Shown: positions 1 to 9,181, numbered from the stretch's first letter. The stretch: 64,000 nt of DNA from Alkaliphilus sp. B6464 (GCF_018141165.1 NZ_CP058557.1:1798001-1862000), one strand, 5' to 3'. Numbers and translations: made by a program. The notes: generated by a model from the letters alone, not told the origin.

Positions 1-1
1 T

Positions 2-607
2 TTATTCTTAGATGAAATTGGAGATATGGAGGCTTCTCTACAGGTTAAATTGTTAAGGTTTCTAGATACAGGAGAGTTTAGACCAGTAGGTGGAACGGTA
101 ACCAAAAAGACAAATGTAAGGGTTGTAGCCGCAACTAATATTAATTTAGAACAAGCGATAGAAGAAGGGCGATTTCGAGAAGATTTATATTATAGATTAA
201 GTGTTGTAACATTAAGCGTTCCTCCACTACGGGATAGAGGGAGAGATGCCTTATTATTAGCTGAACATTTCTTAAGACAGAGTAATACTAAGAAAAAGTT
301 AAGTAAAGAAACAGAAATATTTTTATTGAACTATAATTTTCCTGGTAATGTAAGGGAGTTAGCAAATTTGATTGAGAGAGGAATTCTACTATCAAAGGAA
401 AAAGAGGTAATGCCTCAAGATTTTTTCGCTGGAGAAATTTGTGGTAAAAATAATGTTAAAAGTCTAGCTTTAGAGGATATAGAGAAGGAGCATATAGGTC
501 AAGTTCTTGATAAAACAGGATGGAATAAAACTGAAGCGGCAAAAATATTAAAGATTGGATTAAGGACCTTATATAGGAAAATTGAGGAATATGAACTACG
601 ACAATAA
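2..607 (+). CDS. sigma-54-dependent transcriptional activator, C-terminal part (cut by window start)
   Basis: The reading frame is already open at the window edge; the first residues read LFLDEIGDM, the Walker B region of a sigma-54-interacting AAA+ domain. After this come FREDLYYRLSV, PPLRDR and the NFPGNVRELANLIER sensor II segment, all standard for NtrC-type activators. The last 45 residues form a Fis-type helix-turn-helix (WNKTEAAKILKIGLRTLYRKIEEY). The N-terminal sensing domain and the GAFTGA loop lie outside the window, so the signal it responds to is unknown. The gene stops 20 bp before three palindromic operator-like repeats and about 210 bp before a sigma-54 promoter, so by inference it activates the molybdoenzyme operon that follows. 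Confidence 0.93.
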   Translation, partial: LFLDEIGDMEASLQVKLLRFLDTGEFRPVGGTVTKKTNVRVVAATNINLEQAIEEGRFREDLYYRLSVVTLSVPPLRDRGRDALLLAEHFLRQSNTKKKLSKETEIFLLNYNFPGNVRELANLIERGILLSKEKEVMPQDFFAGEICGKNNVKSLALEDIEKEHIGQVLDKTGWNKTEAAKILKIGLRTLYRKIEEYELRQ

Positions 608-626
608 GCTAGATTGGATCTGCATC

Positions 627-682
627 TTGTCGTTTTGGTAGAACATTTTGTCATTTTGGCAGGGCGCTTTGTCATTATGACA
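627..682 (+). promoter_or_regulatory. three upstream activator sites, 21-bp period
   Basis: TTGTC begins at 627, 648 and 669, exactly 21 bp (two helical turns) apart. Each copy is a version of TGTCA-N3-TGACA. The third, TGTCATTATGACA (670-682), is a perfect palindrome; the other two (TGTCATTTTGGCA and TGTCGTTTTGGTA) are partial. They lie about 135 bp upstream of the -24/-12 promoter, the normal place for enhancer sites of a sigma-54 activator. Binding by the adjacent activator is inferred. Confidence 0.7.
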
Positions 683-814
683 TAACGAGCATTGCTTTTA
701 TTGGATAATAGATATTAAAGAAATAAGTCTAATTTTATCTGATTTTGTCTAAAAATCAACATTAGAGCTCAAGGTTTTGAAAGGAATTATTATAGGAAAA
801 TATATCTTTTAAAG

Positions 815-831
815 TTGGCATGGAGGTTGCA
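815..831 (+). promoter_or_regulatory. sigma-54 (-24/-12) promoter
   Basis: TTGGCATGGAGGTTGCAT matches the sigma-54 consensus TGGCAC-N5-TTGC, with the invariant GG and GC dinucleotides at correct spacing. It lies about 55 bp before the start of the molybdoenzyme gene and downstream of the operator repeats, so it is the likely promoter of the operon up to tatA. Confidence 0.85.
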
Positions 832-884
832 TATTATTTAACAATGTATGGTTATGATAATATATCAATGTCGAGGTGATAAAG

Positions 885-3800
885 TTGAAACGAAGGACGT
901 TTTTAAAGCTTTCAGCACTTACTGTAGGTGCAACCGCTTTAGGTCTAGGAGTAACTGGATGTAGTAAAGAAACCGATGTTTCTATTGATGGGTTTCCAGA
1001 TATGCCTGAAACTTTAGGACAAGAGGTGGAGGCAACAGTAGATTTACAAAGTGGAGAGGTTAAAATAAACTCTGATATTTTAGTTAAAAGCAGCGTATGC
1101 ATGGGGTGTTATAGCTCCTGTGGAGTTAGAGCTAAGATTGATAAGAAGACTGGAAGAATTATGAAGCTTACTGGTAATCCATATCATCCTAAATGTGCAG
1201 AGCCAGCACTTCCTTATGATACAACGATAAAGGAATCTTATCAGGCTTTCAGCTTACATGGTGATAAGGGACTTACTCATAGAGCTACAGTCTGTGCTAG
1301 AGGAAACTCTACTTTTGAACAGGTATATGATCCAATGAGGATTACAACACCACTAAAAAGGGCTGGAGAAAGAGGAAGTGGAAAATGGAAACCAATTTCT
1401 TGGGAACAGCTTATTGAAGAGACTGTAGAGGGTGGAAAAATCTTCGCCGAGTTAGGTGATGATACTGTAATTGAAGGTTTTAGAAAAATACATAATCAAG
1501 ATGAATTAATTAATCCTGATTCTCCAGAGATGGGACCAAAGAGCAATGGTTTAGTTTGGATTAGCGGTGGTTCCTACGGACGTATTAACTTTGCTCAAAG
1601 ATTTGTATTAAATAGTTTTGGATCAACCAACTTCTATGGACATACAGGAACGTGAGGTGGCGCATGGAGACCTGCGTGGCAGGTTTTATATGATAATGGT
1701 CCTGGTGGAGTATACAAACCAGACCTTCAAGATGCAGAATTCTGTCTGTATCAAGGAGCATATCCGGGACATAGTGGTATGAGCTTCCAAGCCTTAGCAC
1801 GAAAGACAGTAAAGGGAGTCATGGAAAACAAATTAAAGTTGGCAGTAATTGATCCGTTTATGCAAGGGGGTACAGATATTCCTGGAAAAACAAAATGGAT
1901 ACCGATTAAGCCTTCTACAGATGGAGCCCTAGTATTAGGAATGATGCGTTGGATATTTGATAATGAAAAGTTCGATGGCAAATTCTTAGAATGTCCAAAT
2001 GAAGAAGCAGCTAAAGCTATAGGATTTAAAAGCTATACTAATGCTACTCATTTAGTAATAGTAGATGAAAAACATCCAAACAATAGAAAATTCCTTAAGC
2101 CTGAAGATTTGGGTCTAGAGGGAGAAGAATTCTTTGTAATTGATAAGAAAACTGGAAAGCCAGAGCTTAATAGCAAGGCATCAGCTGGTAATTTACTTTA
2201 TAATGGAGAAGTTCAAGGAAAAACAGGCACTATTAAAGTTGCTACTTCCTTATATTTATTAAAACAAGGGGTAGAGAGACACTCTATAGACGAGTATGCC
2301 GAAATTTGTGGTATATCCGCTAATCAAATAGCAGAAATTGCTAAGGAGTTTACAAGCCATGGTCATAAGGTTGCAGTAGATACCCTTGGTGGAACAAACT
2401 CAGTTAATGCATTACCTTTTACAGTTGCTTTATGGATATTGCCAGCATTAATGGGAGCTTATAATATGAAGGGTGGTATGGCAGGAAACGGACCATCTTT
2501 CAAAGCCTTTGCAGACGGACCTAAATACGATTTAGCAGCATTTGAAGGTCAAATTAAACCATCAGGAGTTAAAATAAGTAGAGAACAATTCCATTATGAA
2601 AATACAACAGAGTATAAGAACAAGGTAGCCCAAGGTAAAAAACCTTATCCTTCTAAATTGCCATGGCATACAAATGGTATGTCTTTAGATGGACAAGCAA
2701 TGTTCTCTGCACTAAATAAGTATCCTTACCAATGTAAAATACTTGTAAACTGTTTTGCAAATCCAATATATGGAACACCATCTTTATATCAAGAGGCTAT
2801 GCTGGAGGAACTTAAGAAAACATCTAATATACCTCTAATTATTAGTGTTGATATAGTAATGGGTGAAACTACTGCTTATGCAGACTATATTGTTCCAGAT
2901 ACATCTATTTATGAGCAATGGGCTATGGTTCCAGTAAGAGCTAATATTAATACAAAAATGACAGCTGTTAGATATCCAATTATTGAGCCAATGACTCCAA
3001 AGGTAGGCAGTAATAACCAACCAATTAGCATGGAAACCTATTTAATTGAGGTAGCTAAGAAAATAGGTATGCCAGGTTTTGGTGACAATGCTATTAAAGA
3101 TGCTGATGGAAAAATGTGGCCTTTAAACACAAGAGAAGACTATTTTATTAAGGCTATTGCCAATATGGCATATGATGGTGATGCTGTAAATGGTATAACC
3201 GAAGAAGATGATAAGATTACGGGTCTAGACTCTATTCCATCAGATTGGCAGGCAGCAATTAAACCAGATGAGTTGTTTGTTGTTAAAAATATTATTGCTA
3301 AGGGTGGAAGATTTGAGGCCGACACAAATTATCATGACGGCGAATTTATGAAATATGGAGATCCAGTTAAGGTTTGCTTCTATAGTGAAAATCTTGCTAA
3401 TAGTAGAAATAGTATTACTGGAGCTTATAATGAAGGTGCACCAGTGTGGACACCAGAGACATTAGCAGATGGAACTTTAGTAGATAAGGCTTATCCTTCT
3501 GAAGAATATCCATTTAGAGTATGTTCATCTAAGGCTAAGCTTAGAGGGGTTTCTATGTTAAATAACTGTCCTACTTTACAAGTTCTATCTGATACAAATT
3601 ACATTGAAATTAATGCATCGGATGCTAAGGAACTAGGGCTTAATGATGGACAGGAAGTAATGGTAGAAACACCAAGCAATAAGGCTAAAGGAGTATTAAA
3701 AGTTAGACAAGGTGTTGCTAGAGGAAGTTTGGGAATTAGCTTTGGATATGGTAAATGGGAGTATGGTAGCAAAGATACTACTATAGATGGAAAGGTAATA

Positions 3801-3950
3801 ACAGGAGAAAGTCTGAGAGCTACTGGAATCGCATCTAATCCTCTTGCCCTTATTGATAACTCTGTTAAAGGAAAATATGGATTATCAGAAGTTATAACTG
3901 GTACACATAATAGAAATGGTATTAGAGCAAAAATTGTTCCGCTATCCTAA
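885..3950 (+). CDS. selenocysteine-containing TtrA-like molybdopterin oxidoreductase, catalytic subunit
   Basis: Two open frames (up to 1652 and from 1656) are joined in phase by a TGA at 1653-1655. The coding sense continues for about 765 codons after it, so the TGA is read as selenocysteine (residue 257 of about 1021). A twin-arginine signal (RRTFLK, residues 3-8) is followed by a C-x2-C-x3-C...C [4Fe-4S] site (residues 72, 75, 79, 137) and GNPYHP, as in tetrathionate reductase TtrA and SrdA-type selenate reductases. In that family the Mo-binding cysteine lies just after the ALNSFGS.NF segment; here LNSFGSTNFYGHTGT is followed by the UGA, so selenium probably ligates Mo. The C-terminal molydopterin-dinucleotide-binding domain (about 900-1000) is present. 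The TTG start at 885 has GAGGTGAT at proper spacing; the GTG at 876 lies inside that site. The substrate (tetrathionate, selenate or other oxyanion) cannot be told. The enzyme acts outside the membrane after Tat export. Confidence 0.88.
1656..1682 (+). promoter_or_regulatory. candidate bacterial SECIS hairpin
   Basis: Directly after the UGA codon, GCGCA (1660-1664) can pair with TGCGT (1673-1677, one G-U pair), leaving an 8-nt loop TGGAGACC. The loop lies 10-17 nt after the UGA, a place compatible with SelB recognition. The stem is short and was found by eye; an alternative pairing AGGT/ACCT exists. Confidence 0.4.
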
Positions 3951-3969
3951 AAAGTAGGGGGGAAGTACA

Positions 3970-4701
3970 ATGGATAAAAATCAAATACAGTCCTTTGAAA
4001 GAGCAGCGTTATACGAGATGTTTGCTTCATTCTATTTGCAGATACCTACTATAGATACTGTACAAGGGATTCCGTCAATGCTAGAGGAAGCTAGTAAAGT
4101 ACTATCTTCTGTTGATTTTAAACCATTGATAGAAGAAGCCCAAGGACGAAATAAGTTAGTGGATGACGATGATAAACATATTAAATTTCTTCAGCAACAA
4201 TATTACGATCACTTTTTTATTCCTTCGACGAATAATTATATTCCTCCCTATGAATCGGCCGTTGTAGAGGCAGTTATAAAAGAGGGGAGAAAAAATACAA
4301 AATGGAAATATGGTAGTCTGTGGAGTAACTCCACCTACCATGTATCCATGTGTTATGATTCTGTAAGATTTAATCCATGGGATTTAAATATTGAAGAAGG
4401 ATTAAAACAATCTAAAGTTCCTGATCATATAGGATTCCAATTAGCTTTCATGGCTTATTTGTGTCATAAAGAGACAATTTGTAATGAGCTAGCATTGGAA
4501 AATAACGCTAAAGTAGAGAAAGAAAAAGAAGCTGCAGAAAAGTGGAATAAATTACAGAAGCAGTTTTTAGAGGAACATTTACAGAAATTTGTATTGTCAT
4601 ATTATGAAATTGCTAAGGAAAAATGCAACCCATTCTATTTACAAGTAATTAATACTGTAAGAGATTATATAAAATGGGACTTAGCTGCTAGAGTAATTTA
4701 G
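3970..4701 (+). CDS. TorD/DmsD-family molybdoenzyme maturation chaperone
   Basis: A 243-residue, mostly helical acidic protein without signal peptide, 19 bp after the molybdoenzyme gene and preceded by a GGGGG-type ribosome site. The motif YYDHFFIPSTNNYIPPYESA matches the conserved core of TorD-like chaperones (…F..P….PPYES…). These cytoplasmic proteins bind the Tat leader and apo-enzyme and hold it until the cofactor is inserted. The position between the Tat-exported catalytic subunit and the FeS subunit supports this job. It is probably specific to the enzyme encoded upstream. Confidence 0.85.
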   Translation: MDKNQIQSFERAALYEMFASFYLQIPTIDTVQGIPSMLEEASKVLSSVDFKPLIEEAQGRNKLVDDDDKHIKFLQQQYYDHFFIPSTNNYIPPYESAVVEAVIKEGRKNTKWKYGSLWSNSTYHVSMCYDSVRFNPWDLNIEEGLKQSKVPDHIGFQLAFMAYLCHKETICNELALENNAKVEKEKEAAEKWNKLQKQFLEEHLQKFVLSYYEIAKEKCNPFYLQVINTVRDYIKWDLAARVI

Positions 4702-4704
4702 GAG

Positions 4705-5283
4705 GTGAATGAAATGAGTAGAAAATGGGGAATGGTCATAGATGTAAGAAAATGCGTTGGTTGTCATGCTTGTTCTGCTGTTTGTAGAATTGAAAACAAC
4801 GTAACTAAAGAAGGTAACAGATCTTGGGTAATAGAAGAAGAGGTAGGTATTTACCCTGAGGTACATACTTTAAAAGTACCTCAATTGTGCAATCATTGTG
4901 ATGAGACTCCCTGTGTAAGTGCTTGTCCTGTAGGAGCTACAGCTAAAAATGAAGAGGGCATTGTTTTTATGGACAGAGAAAAGTGTATAGGATGTTTTGC
5001 TTGTGTAGGTGCTTGTCCATATGGTGCTCGTATTAAAGAAGAAGAGGCTAAGAAAGTAGATAAATGTGATTTCTGTGCTCATAGATTACAACATGGATTA
5101 TTGCCAGCCTGTGTTACCACATGTCCAACACAAGCCAGATTCTTTGGGGATCTAAATGATAGCAATAGTTTAGTAAGTAAACTATTGAAGGAAAATAAAT
5201 ATGAAGTGTTATTGCCTGAAAAGAAGTTAGGTGCTAATATATATTATATTGGGGTTAATGAGTATAGAAGTCTAAATAAATAA
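4705..5283 (+). CDS. four-cluster [4Fe-4S] electron-transfer subunit (DmsB/TtrB type)
   Basis: A 192-residue ferredoxin-like protein with 16 cysteines arranged as in DmsB/TtrB/NrfC subunits: CVGCHACSAVC (from residue 14), LCNHCDETPCVSACP, CIGCFACVGACPYGA, and CDFCAHRLQ...CVTTCP. It has no own Tat signal, so it is probably exported bound to the catalytic subunit. It lies 3 bp after the chaperone gene with GGAGG upstream. In tetrathionate and selenate reductases this subunit hands electrons from an NrfD-type membrane protein to the catalytic subunit; no such membrane protein is encoded here, so the electron donor is unknown. Confidence 0.9.
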   Translation: MNEMSRKWGMVIDVRKCVGCHACSAVCRIENNVTKEGNRSWVIEEEVGIYPEVHTLKVPQLCNHCDETPCVSACPVGATAKNEEGIVFMDREKCIGCFACVGACPYGARIKEEEAKKVDKCDFCAHRLQHGLLPACVTTCPTQARFFGDLNDSNSLVSKLLKENKYEVLLPEKKLGANIYYIGVNEYRSLNK

Positions 5284-5320
5284 ATTAGCATAACTCTATG
5301 GATAAAGAGGAGGATATAGG

Positions 5321-5491
5321 ATGTTTGGAAAATTAGGAACGTCTGAACTAATTGTTATTTTAGTTATTGCTCTTGTTATATTTGGGCCGGCAAAACTCCC
5401 AGAAATCGGGAAAATGTTTGGACAAGCTATAGGAGAGTTTAAAACTCATATGAAAAAAACCTCGGAAGATGTTCAGTTAGATGACAAGTAA
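5321..5491 (+). CDS. tatA: TatA/TatE-type twin-arginine translocase protein, 56 aa
   Basis: A short gene starting with MFGKLGTSELIVILVIALVI: one N-terminal membrane helix, then FGPAKLPEIGKMFGQAIGEF, the hallmark FGP-K-LP-hinge and amphipathic helix of TatA. AGGAGG precedes the start. It closes the sigma-54 operon just before a strong terminator. A TatA in the operon fits the Tat signal of the catalytic subunit; no tatC is seen in the window. Confidence 0.92.
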   Translation: MFGKLGTSELIVILVIALVIFGPAKLPEIGKMFGQAIGEFKTHMKKTSEDVQLDDK

Positions 5492-5498
5492 ATAATGC

Positions 5499-5532
5499 AA
5501 AAAAGGTGCTATATATAAATAGCACCTTTTTG
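5499..5532 (+). terminator. Rho-independent terminator after tatA
   Basis: AAAAAGGTGCT (5500-5510) pairs with AGCACCTTTTT (5521-5531) around a 10-nt loop, ending in a T run. Confidence 0.88.
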
Positions 5533-5615
5533 CCAATATTATAATTAAACGGTATAGATTCAATCTTAAATTCATGAATTTAAAATTATAATGTATATAG
5601 AGATGGATGATAAAA

Positions 5616-6236
5616 ATGGATAAAAAAAGGATTTCCGCAGTGGTTTTAGCAGGTGGGAATAGTACAAGAATGGGACAGAACAAGGCTCTGCTAGAATTAG
5701 GGTCCAAGACAATAATAGAGAGAGTAGTAGAAATATTAAAAACTACGTTTGAAGAGATTATTATAGTTACAAATACACCAAAAGTATATAGTATGTTAAA
5801 AGATGTACGATTTGTACCGGACTGCTTTGAATCAAGAGAAAAAAAATCAATAATCGGACTATATACTGGAATTTTTGAAGCTGAAAATAATTATGCATTT
5901 GTTGTGGCCTGTGATATGCCTTTTTTAAATACTGACTTAATTAATTATATGATAGATAATATAGGAGATGAAGATATACTTGTTCCTTATATAAATGGCT
6001 ATTACCAACCACTACATGCAATTTATAATAAAAATTGCTTAAGGTCTATTCGGACTTTGATTGACTCGAAGAATTATAAAATCATTGATTTATTTAACTA
6101 CTTTGATAATCTTAAAGTAAGAAAGATTAATGACGAAATTTTAGATAGATTAAATATAACAGATAGTTGCTTTTTAAATATGAATACCTACCAAGAATAT
6201 ATAAATATAAAAAAGACTTGCCCTAGCGACAAATAA
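5616..6236 (+). CDS. mobA: molybdenum cofactor guanylyltransferase (MobA-like)
   Basis: The N-terminus reads VVLAGGNSTRMGQNKALLEL, the nucleotidyltransferase signature of MobA, followed by CDMPFL (metal-binding Asp) and YQPLHAIY. MobA joins GMP to molybdopterin to form the dinucleotide (bis-MGD) used by DMSO-reductase-family enzymes such as the one upstream. The ATG at 5616 is preferred because GGATGA lies upstream; an ATG at 5607 would add three residues. About 206 residues, usual for the family. Confidence 0.88.
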   Translation: MDKKRISAVVLAGGNSTRMGQNKALLELGSKTIIERVVEILKTTFEEIIIVTNTPKVYSMLKDVRFVPDCFESREKKSIIGLYTGIFEAENNYAFVVACDMPFLNTDLINYMIDNIGDEDILVPYINGYYQPLHAIYNKNCLRSIRTLIDSKNYKIIDLFNYFDNLKVRKINDEILDRLNITDSCFLNMNTYQEYINIKKTCPSDK

Positions 6237-6395
6237 TATAATTAATAAATTTTATAAAAAGTATTATAATTATATAAATAATCTATTTTATAAATATAAT
6301 ACAGTATATAGGTTTCCTATAGAATAAACGTTATTAAGACAGAAAAATTGTACTTTTCATAACAAGTATTTTGGAAAGTGCTAAGGAGGATGAAT

Positions 6396-7631
6396 ATGAG
6401 AACTAATATATCTTTAGAAGAAGCACTAGATATACTTTTAAAAGAAAACAAGCAGACGGAACCTATTCATGTACCACTGTTAGATAGTCTAGGAAGCGTT
6501 TTAGCAGAAGATATACTATCAGATATGAATATGCCACCATTTGATAAATCTCCTCTTGATGGATATGCTGTACGAGCAGAGGATATACAAGGAGCTTCAC
6601 AGGAAATACCTGTAACACTTCAAGTAATTGATTTTGTTCCAGCAGGTTATGTTTCTTCTCAGAAACTAGAAAAAGGAGAGGCCATGAGAATCATGACAGG
6701 GGCTAAAATTCCTGAAGGAGCTGATGTTGTAATTCGTTTTGAAGATACTGACTTCACTGAGAAACAGGTGAGAATATACACTCCTTTGTGTTCAAACTCA
6801 AATATTAGCAAATTGGGAGAGGATATGAAAATTGGGGATGTAGTTATGAAAAAGGGAATGCTTATTGATGCACCAGAAATAGGTATCCTTGCAACCTTAG
6901 GAAAAAGTTTTGTTCAAGTCTATCGTAAACCTCGAGTAGCAATCCTCTCTACTGGAGATGAGCTAGTAGATATACAGGATGTACTGACCGATGGGAAAAT
7001 ACGAAACAGTAATTCTTACACTATCGCTGCTCAAATCAAAAAAATAGGTGCTAAGCCATTGATGCTAGGAATCTGTGATGATGGAATAGAATCTATTAAA
7101 GAAAAATTAAAAGCGGCTTTAAGTTGGGCTGATATAATTATTACAACTGGTGGGGTTTCTGTGGGAGACTGTGACTTAGTAAAGGAAGCCTTTCAACAAG
7201 TAGGAGCAGAAATGTTGTTTTGGAGAGTAAGAATGAAACCAGGTACACCAATAGCTGTTGCCAAATATGAAAACAAGTTATTATTTGGACTCTCAGGTAA
7301 CCCAGCCGCTGCCTATATTACTTTTGAGCAATTTGTAAGGCCTATTGTATTAAAGAAAATGGGCAGAGAAAAGTATAAGCTCATGAAGGTTGAGTCTGTT
7401 TTAGAAAGCAGTTTTTCAAAAATAAGTAATCAAAATCGTTTTGTGCGTGCCAATACGTATTATCGAGATGGAAAATACTATACACAATTTCCTAGTAAAC
7501 ATAGTTCAGGAGTGCTTTCGAGTTTATCTGGAACTAATTCTTTATTCTATATTCCAGCAGAAACAGGTCCGTACAAAGAAGGTCAAAAAATTACCGTTCA
7601 ATTATTAGATTATCCAGAGGTGTTAAAATGA
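6396..7631 (+). CDS. moeA: molybdopterin molybdotransferase (MoeA)
   Basis: About 411 residues with the MoeA hallmarks: FDKSPLDGYAVRAEDI, MRIMTGAKIPEGADVVIRFE, STGDELVD, GKIRNSNSY, TTGGVSVGDCD, RMKPGTPIA and FGLSGNPAAAY. It inserts molybdate (or tungstate) into adenylated molybdopterin. The start at 6396 follows AAGGAGGA at good spacing; an in-frame upstream GTG (6378) lies before that site. It overlaps mobB by 4 bp, so the two are translationally coupled. Confidence 0.95.
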   Translation: MRTNISLEEALDILLKENKQTEPIHVPLLDSLGSVLAEDILSDMNMPPFDKSPLDGYAVRAEDIQGASQEIPVTLQVIDFVPAGYVSSQKLEKGEAMRIMTGAKIPEGADVVIRFEDTDFTEKQVRIYTPLCSNSNISKLGEDMKIGDVVMKKGMLIDAPEIGILATLGKSFVQVYRKPRVAILSTGDELVDIQDVLTDGKIRNSNSYTIAAQIKKIGAKPLMLGICDDGIESIKEKLKAALSWADIIITTGGVSVGDCDLVKEAFQQVGAEMLFWRVRMKPGTPIAVAKYENKLLFGLSGNPAAAYITFEQFVRPIVLKKMGREKYKLMKVESVLESSFSKISNQNRFVRANTYYRDGKYYTQFPSKHSSGVLSSLSGTNSLFYIPAETGPYKEGQKITVQLLDYPEVLK

Positions 7632-8119
7632 TACCAGTATTTTCAATAGTAGGAAAAAATTCTAATACAGGTAAAACTACAGTGTTATGTAGTATTATTG
7701 GAGAATTAAAATCTCGGGGCTATCGTGTAGCTACAATTAAGCATGATGTTCATGGATTTGATATCGATCATCCGGGAAAGGACACTTGGAAACATGGACA
7801 AGCTGGTTCTGATATTGTTATGATTTCATCACCAAAAAAATTTGCTATGATTGAGAAGGTACAAGTAGAATACACACTAGATGAGGTACTTGAGAAAATT
7901 AGTAATGTTGATATTATAATTACTGAAGGATATAAGAGAGAAAACAAGCCAAAATTAGAGGTTTACAGAAAAGAAGCTGCAGACGAGCTTTTATGTGAAG
8001 ATGATGAGCTATTTGGAATTGTTACAGATGTTCAATTTGATAAAGATATTCCTCAGTTTAGTTTTGAACAGGTGAAAGAAGTGGTGGATTTAATTGAAGG
8101 AAAATTTTTAAAAAAATAG
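7628..8119 (+). CDS. mobB: molybdopterin-guanine dinucleotide biosynthesis adaptor MobB
   Basis: A 163-residue P-loop protein: VGKNSNTGKTTV is the Walker A motif, then TIKHDVHGFDIDHPGKDTWKH (key part DHPGKDTWKH), typical of MobB, and IITEGYKRENKPKLEVYR. MobB is a GTP-binding helper of MobA. The start ATG overlaps the moeA stop (ATGA). Completes a mobA-moeA-mobB set next to the molybdoenzyme. Confidence 0.93.
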   Translation: MIPVFSIVGKNSNTGKTTVLCSIIGELKSRGYRVATIKHDVHGFDIDHPGKDTWKHGQAGSDIVMISSPKKFAMIEKVQVEYTLDEVLEKISNVDIIITEGYKRENKPKLEVYRKEAADELLCEDDELFGIVTDVQFDKDIPQFSFEQVKEVVDLIEGKFLKK

Positions 8120-8163
8120 TTTTAAGTTTGATGTTAGCATATAATTATAAACAAATAATAAAC

Positions 8164-8195
8164 AAAACCTGTAACCTAATGATTACAGGTTTTAT
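8164..8195 (+). terminator. terminator after mobB
   Basis: AAAACCTGTAA (8164-8174) pairs with TTACAGGTTTT (8183-8193), loop of 8 nt, followed by T-rich sequence. It may serve both strands, since the next gene is convergent. Confidence 0.85.
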
Positions 8196-8269
8196 TATTT
8201 AATATTTTATTTAGCACATTTTTTTACTTACAGCATAATATAAATTAGAGTACATTATTTTTAAAGGGT

Positions 8270-9091
8270 CTAGCAAGATTTAGTAGAAGTAGCACCAATT
8301 GCTACCTGTCTGTTTTGTAAGATTTTAAGAGTAAGAGTTATAACCATCTTCTCTTCAATTTTTGTAAATAGCTTTTCTCCTACAGGTAGGTGCATATGAT
8401 GTGGACGTTCACGGTGTAAAAATTCATCAAACTCAACGATTTTAGCACTTATTAATTCGCAGAATGGTAGTTCGTTGAAAAATTCAGTACTAATTTGATT
8501 AAATTCTGATAAATCTCCGGATAACAATCTATCTTTTTCAGCAAAGGTATTTGGTAGCTCGTTTGTTCTAAAAAATTCAAATTCACTGGATGTATTGTTA
8601 GCAATAGGTGCTGGATTTGTGCCATTAAATTTAACTACTGTTGTACATTCAAAAGGAACATCTACTGTACAATGACGGATATCTCCGCATATTCCATTAT
8701 GACTTGAGCAATCTCTTGTTGCAAAGTCAATGTTTTTACGAACAAATCCTTTAATAAATAAAATGTCAGTATCTTGTATAAGCATACATTGAGTTACTTT
8801 TACCTTTTTCTTAATATTTTTAATTTCCATTGCTGGTTCAGGCAGATTAATTAATGAAGTAACATTAAAGCGAACTGCTAACTCAGCTAAAACAACTGGT
8901 ATCTTAGCTACAGCACCTGTTGTAATTGGAGATAGTGATACTGGGCTATTGTCACAATCACCTAATGTTTCAGCTTTTACATCAACACAATATGATTTAC
9001 ATTCTGATTTTTCTTGTATATTAATATTATCAGATTTGACAGAATAAGCTGACATATCTATTTTATTAACAGAAACTTCTCTATTATCCAT
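8270..9091 (-). CDS. CsxC-like spore surface/SPOCS-type protein, copy 1
   Basis: A 273-residue protein, ATG preceded by GGAGGAAATC on the minus strand. Its body (CVDVKAETLGDCDNSPV, IPVVLAELAVRFNV, LPEPAMEIK, KKKVKVTQCMLIQDTDILFIKGFVRKNI) closely matches the gene at 26930, so the two are paralogues. I recall this pattern from clostridial CsxC-family exosporium proteins and DUF3794/SPOCS domains; that assignment is from memory and not proven. No signal peptide. A conserved bipartite promoter-like element is shared with the paralogue. Likely made in the mother cell and placed on the spore; function otherwise unknown. Confidence 0.6.
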   Translation of the reverse strand: MDNREVSVNKIDMSAYSVKSDNINIQEKSECKSYCVDVKAETLGDCDNSPVSLSPITTGAVAKIPVVLAELAVRFNVTSLINLPEPAMEIKNIKKKVKVTQCMLIQDTDILFIKGFVRKNIDFATRDCSSHNGICGDIRHCTVDVPFECTTVVKFNGTNPAPIANNTSSEFEFFRTNELPNTFAEKDRLLSGDLSEFNQISTEFFNELPFCELISAKIVEFDEFLHRERPHHMHLPVGEKLFTKIEEKMVITLTLKILQNRQVAIGATSTKSC

Positions 9092-9144
9092 ACTGATTTC
9101 CTCCTATTGATTTTTATGATATATGAAGACATCCTATATTCTTT

Positions 9145-9181
9145 CCTAGTACATCTTATTCCGTTATTGTATTTTTGTGAA
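9145..9181 (-). promoter_or_regulatory. bipartite promoter-like element shared with the paralogue at 26841
   Basis: On the minus strand TTCACAAAAATA (9181-9170), 15 nt, then ATGTACTAGG (9154-9145), 53 nt before the start codon. The same two boxes, the same 15-nt gap and the same distance to the start occur upstream of the second copy (26841-26877). It could be read as AC-N16-AATAnnATG, an imperfect sigma-K-type promoter. Confidence 0.55.

Noticed and set aside
1653-1655. TGA as a true stop that makes two pseudogene halves
   Set aside because: The frame stays open and conserved for hundreds of residues, the second half has no ribosome site near its first ATG (1779), and the TGA sits at the Mo-ligand position, so selenocysteine explains it better.
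6237-6395. Possible Moco riboswitch before moeA
   Set aside because: The stretch is nearly pure A/T without the GC-rich paired blocks expected of that RNA.
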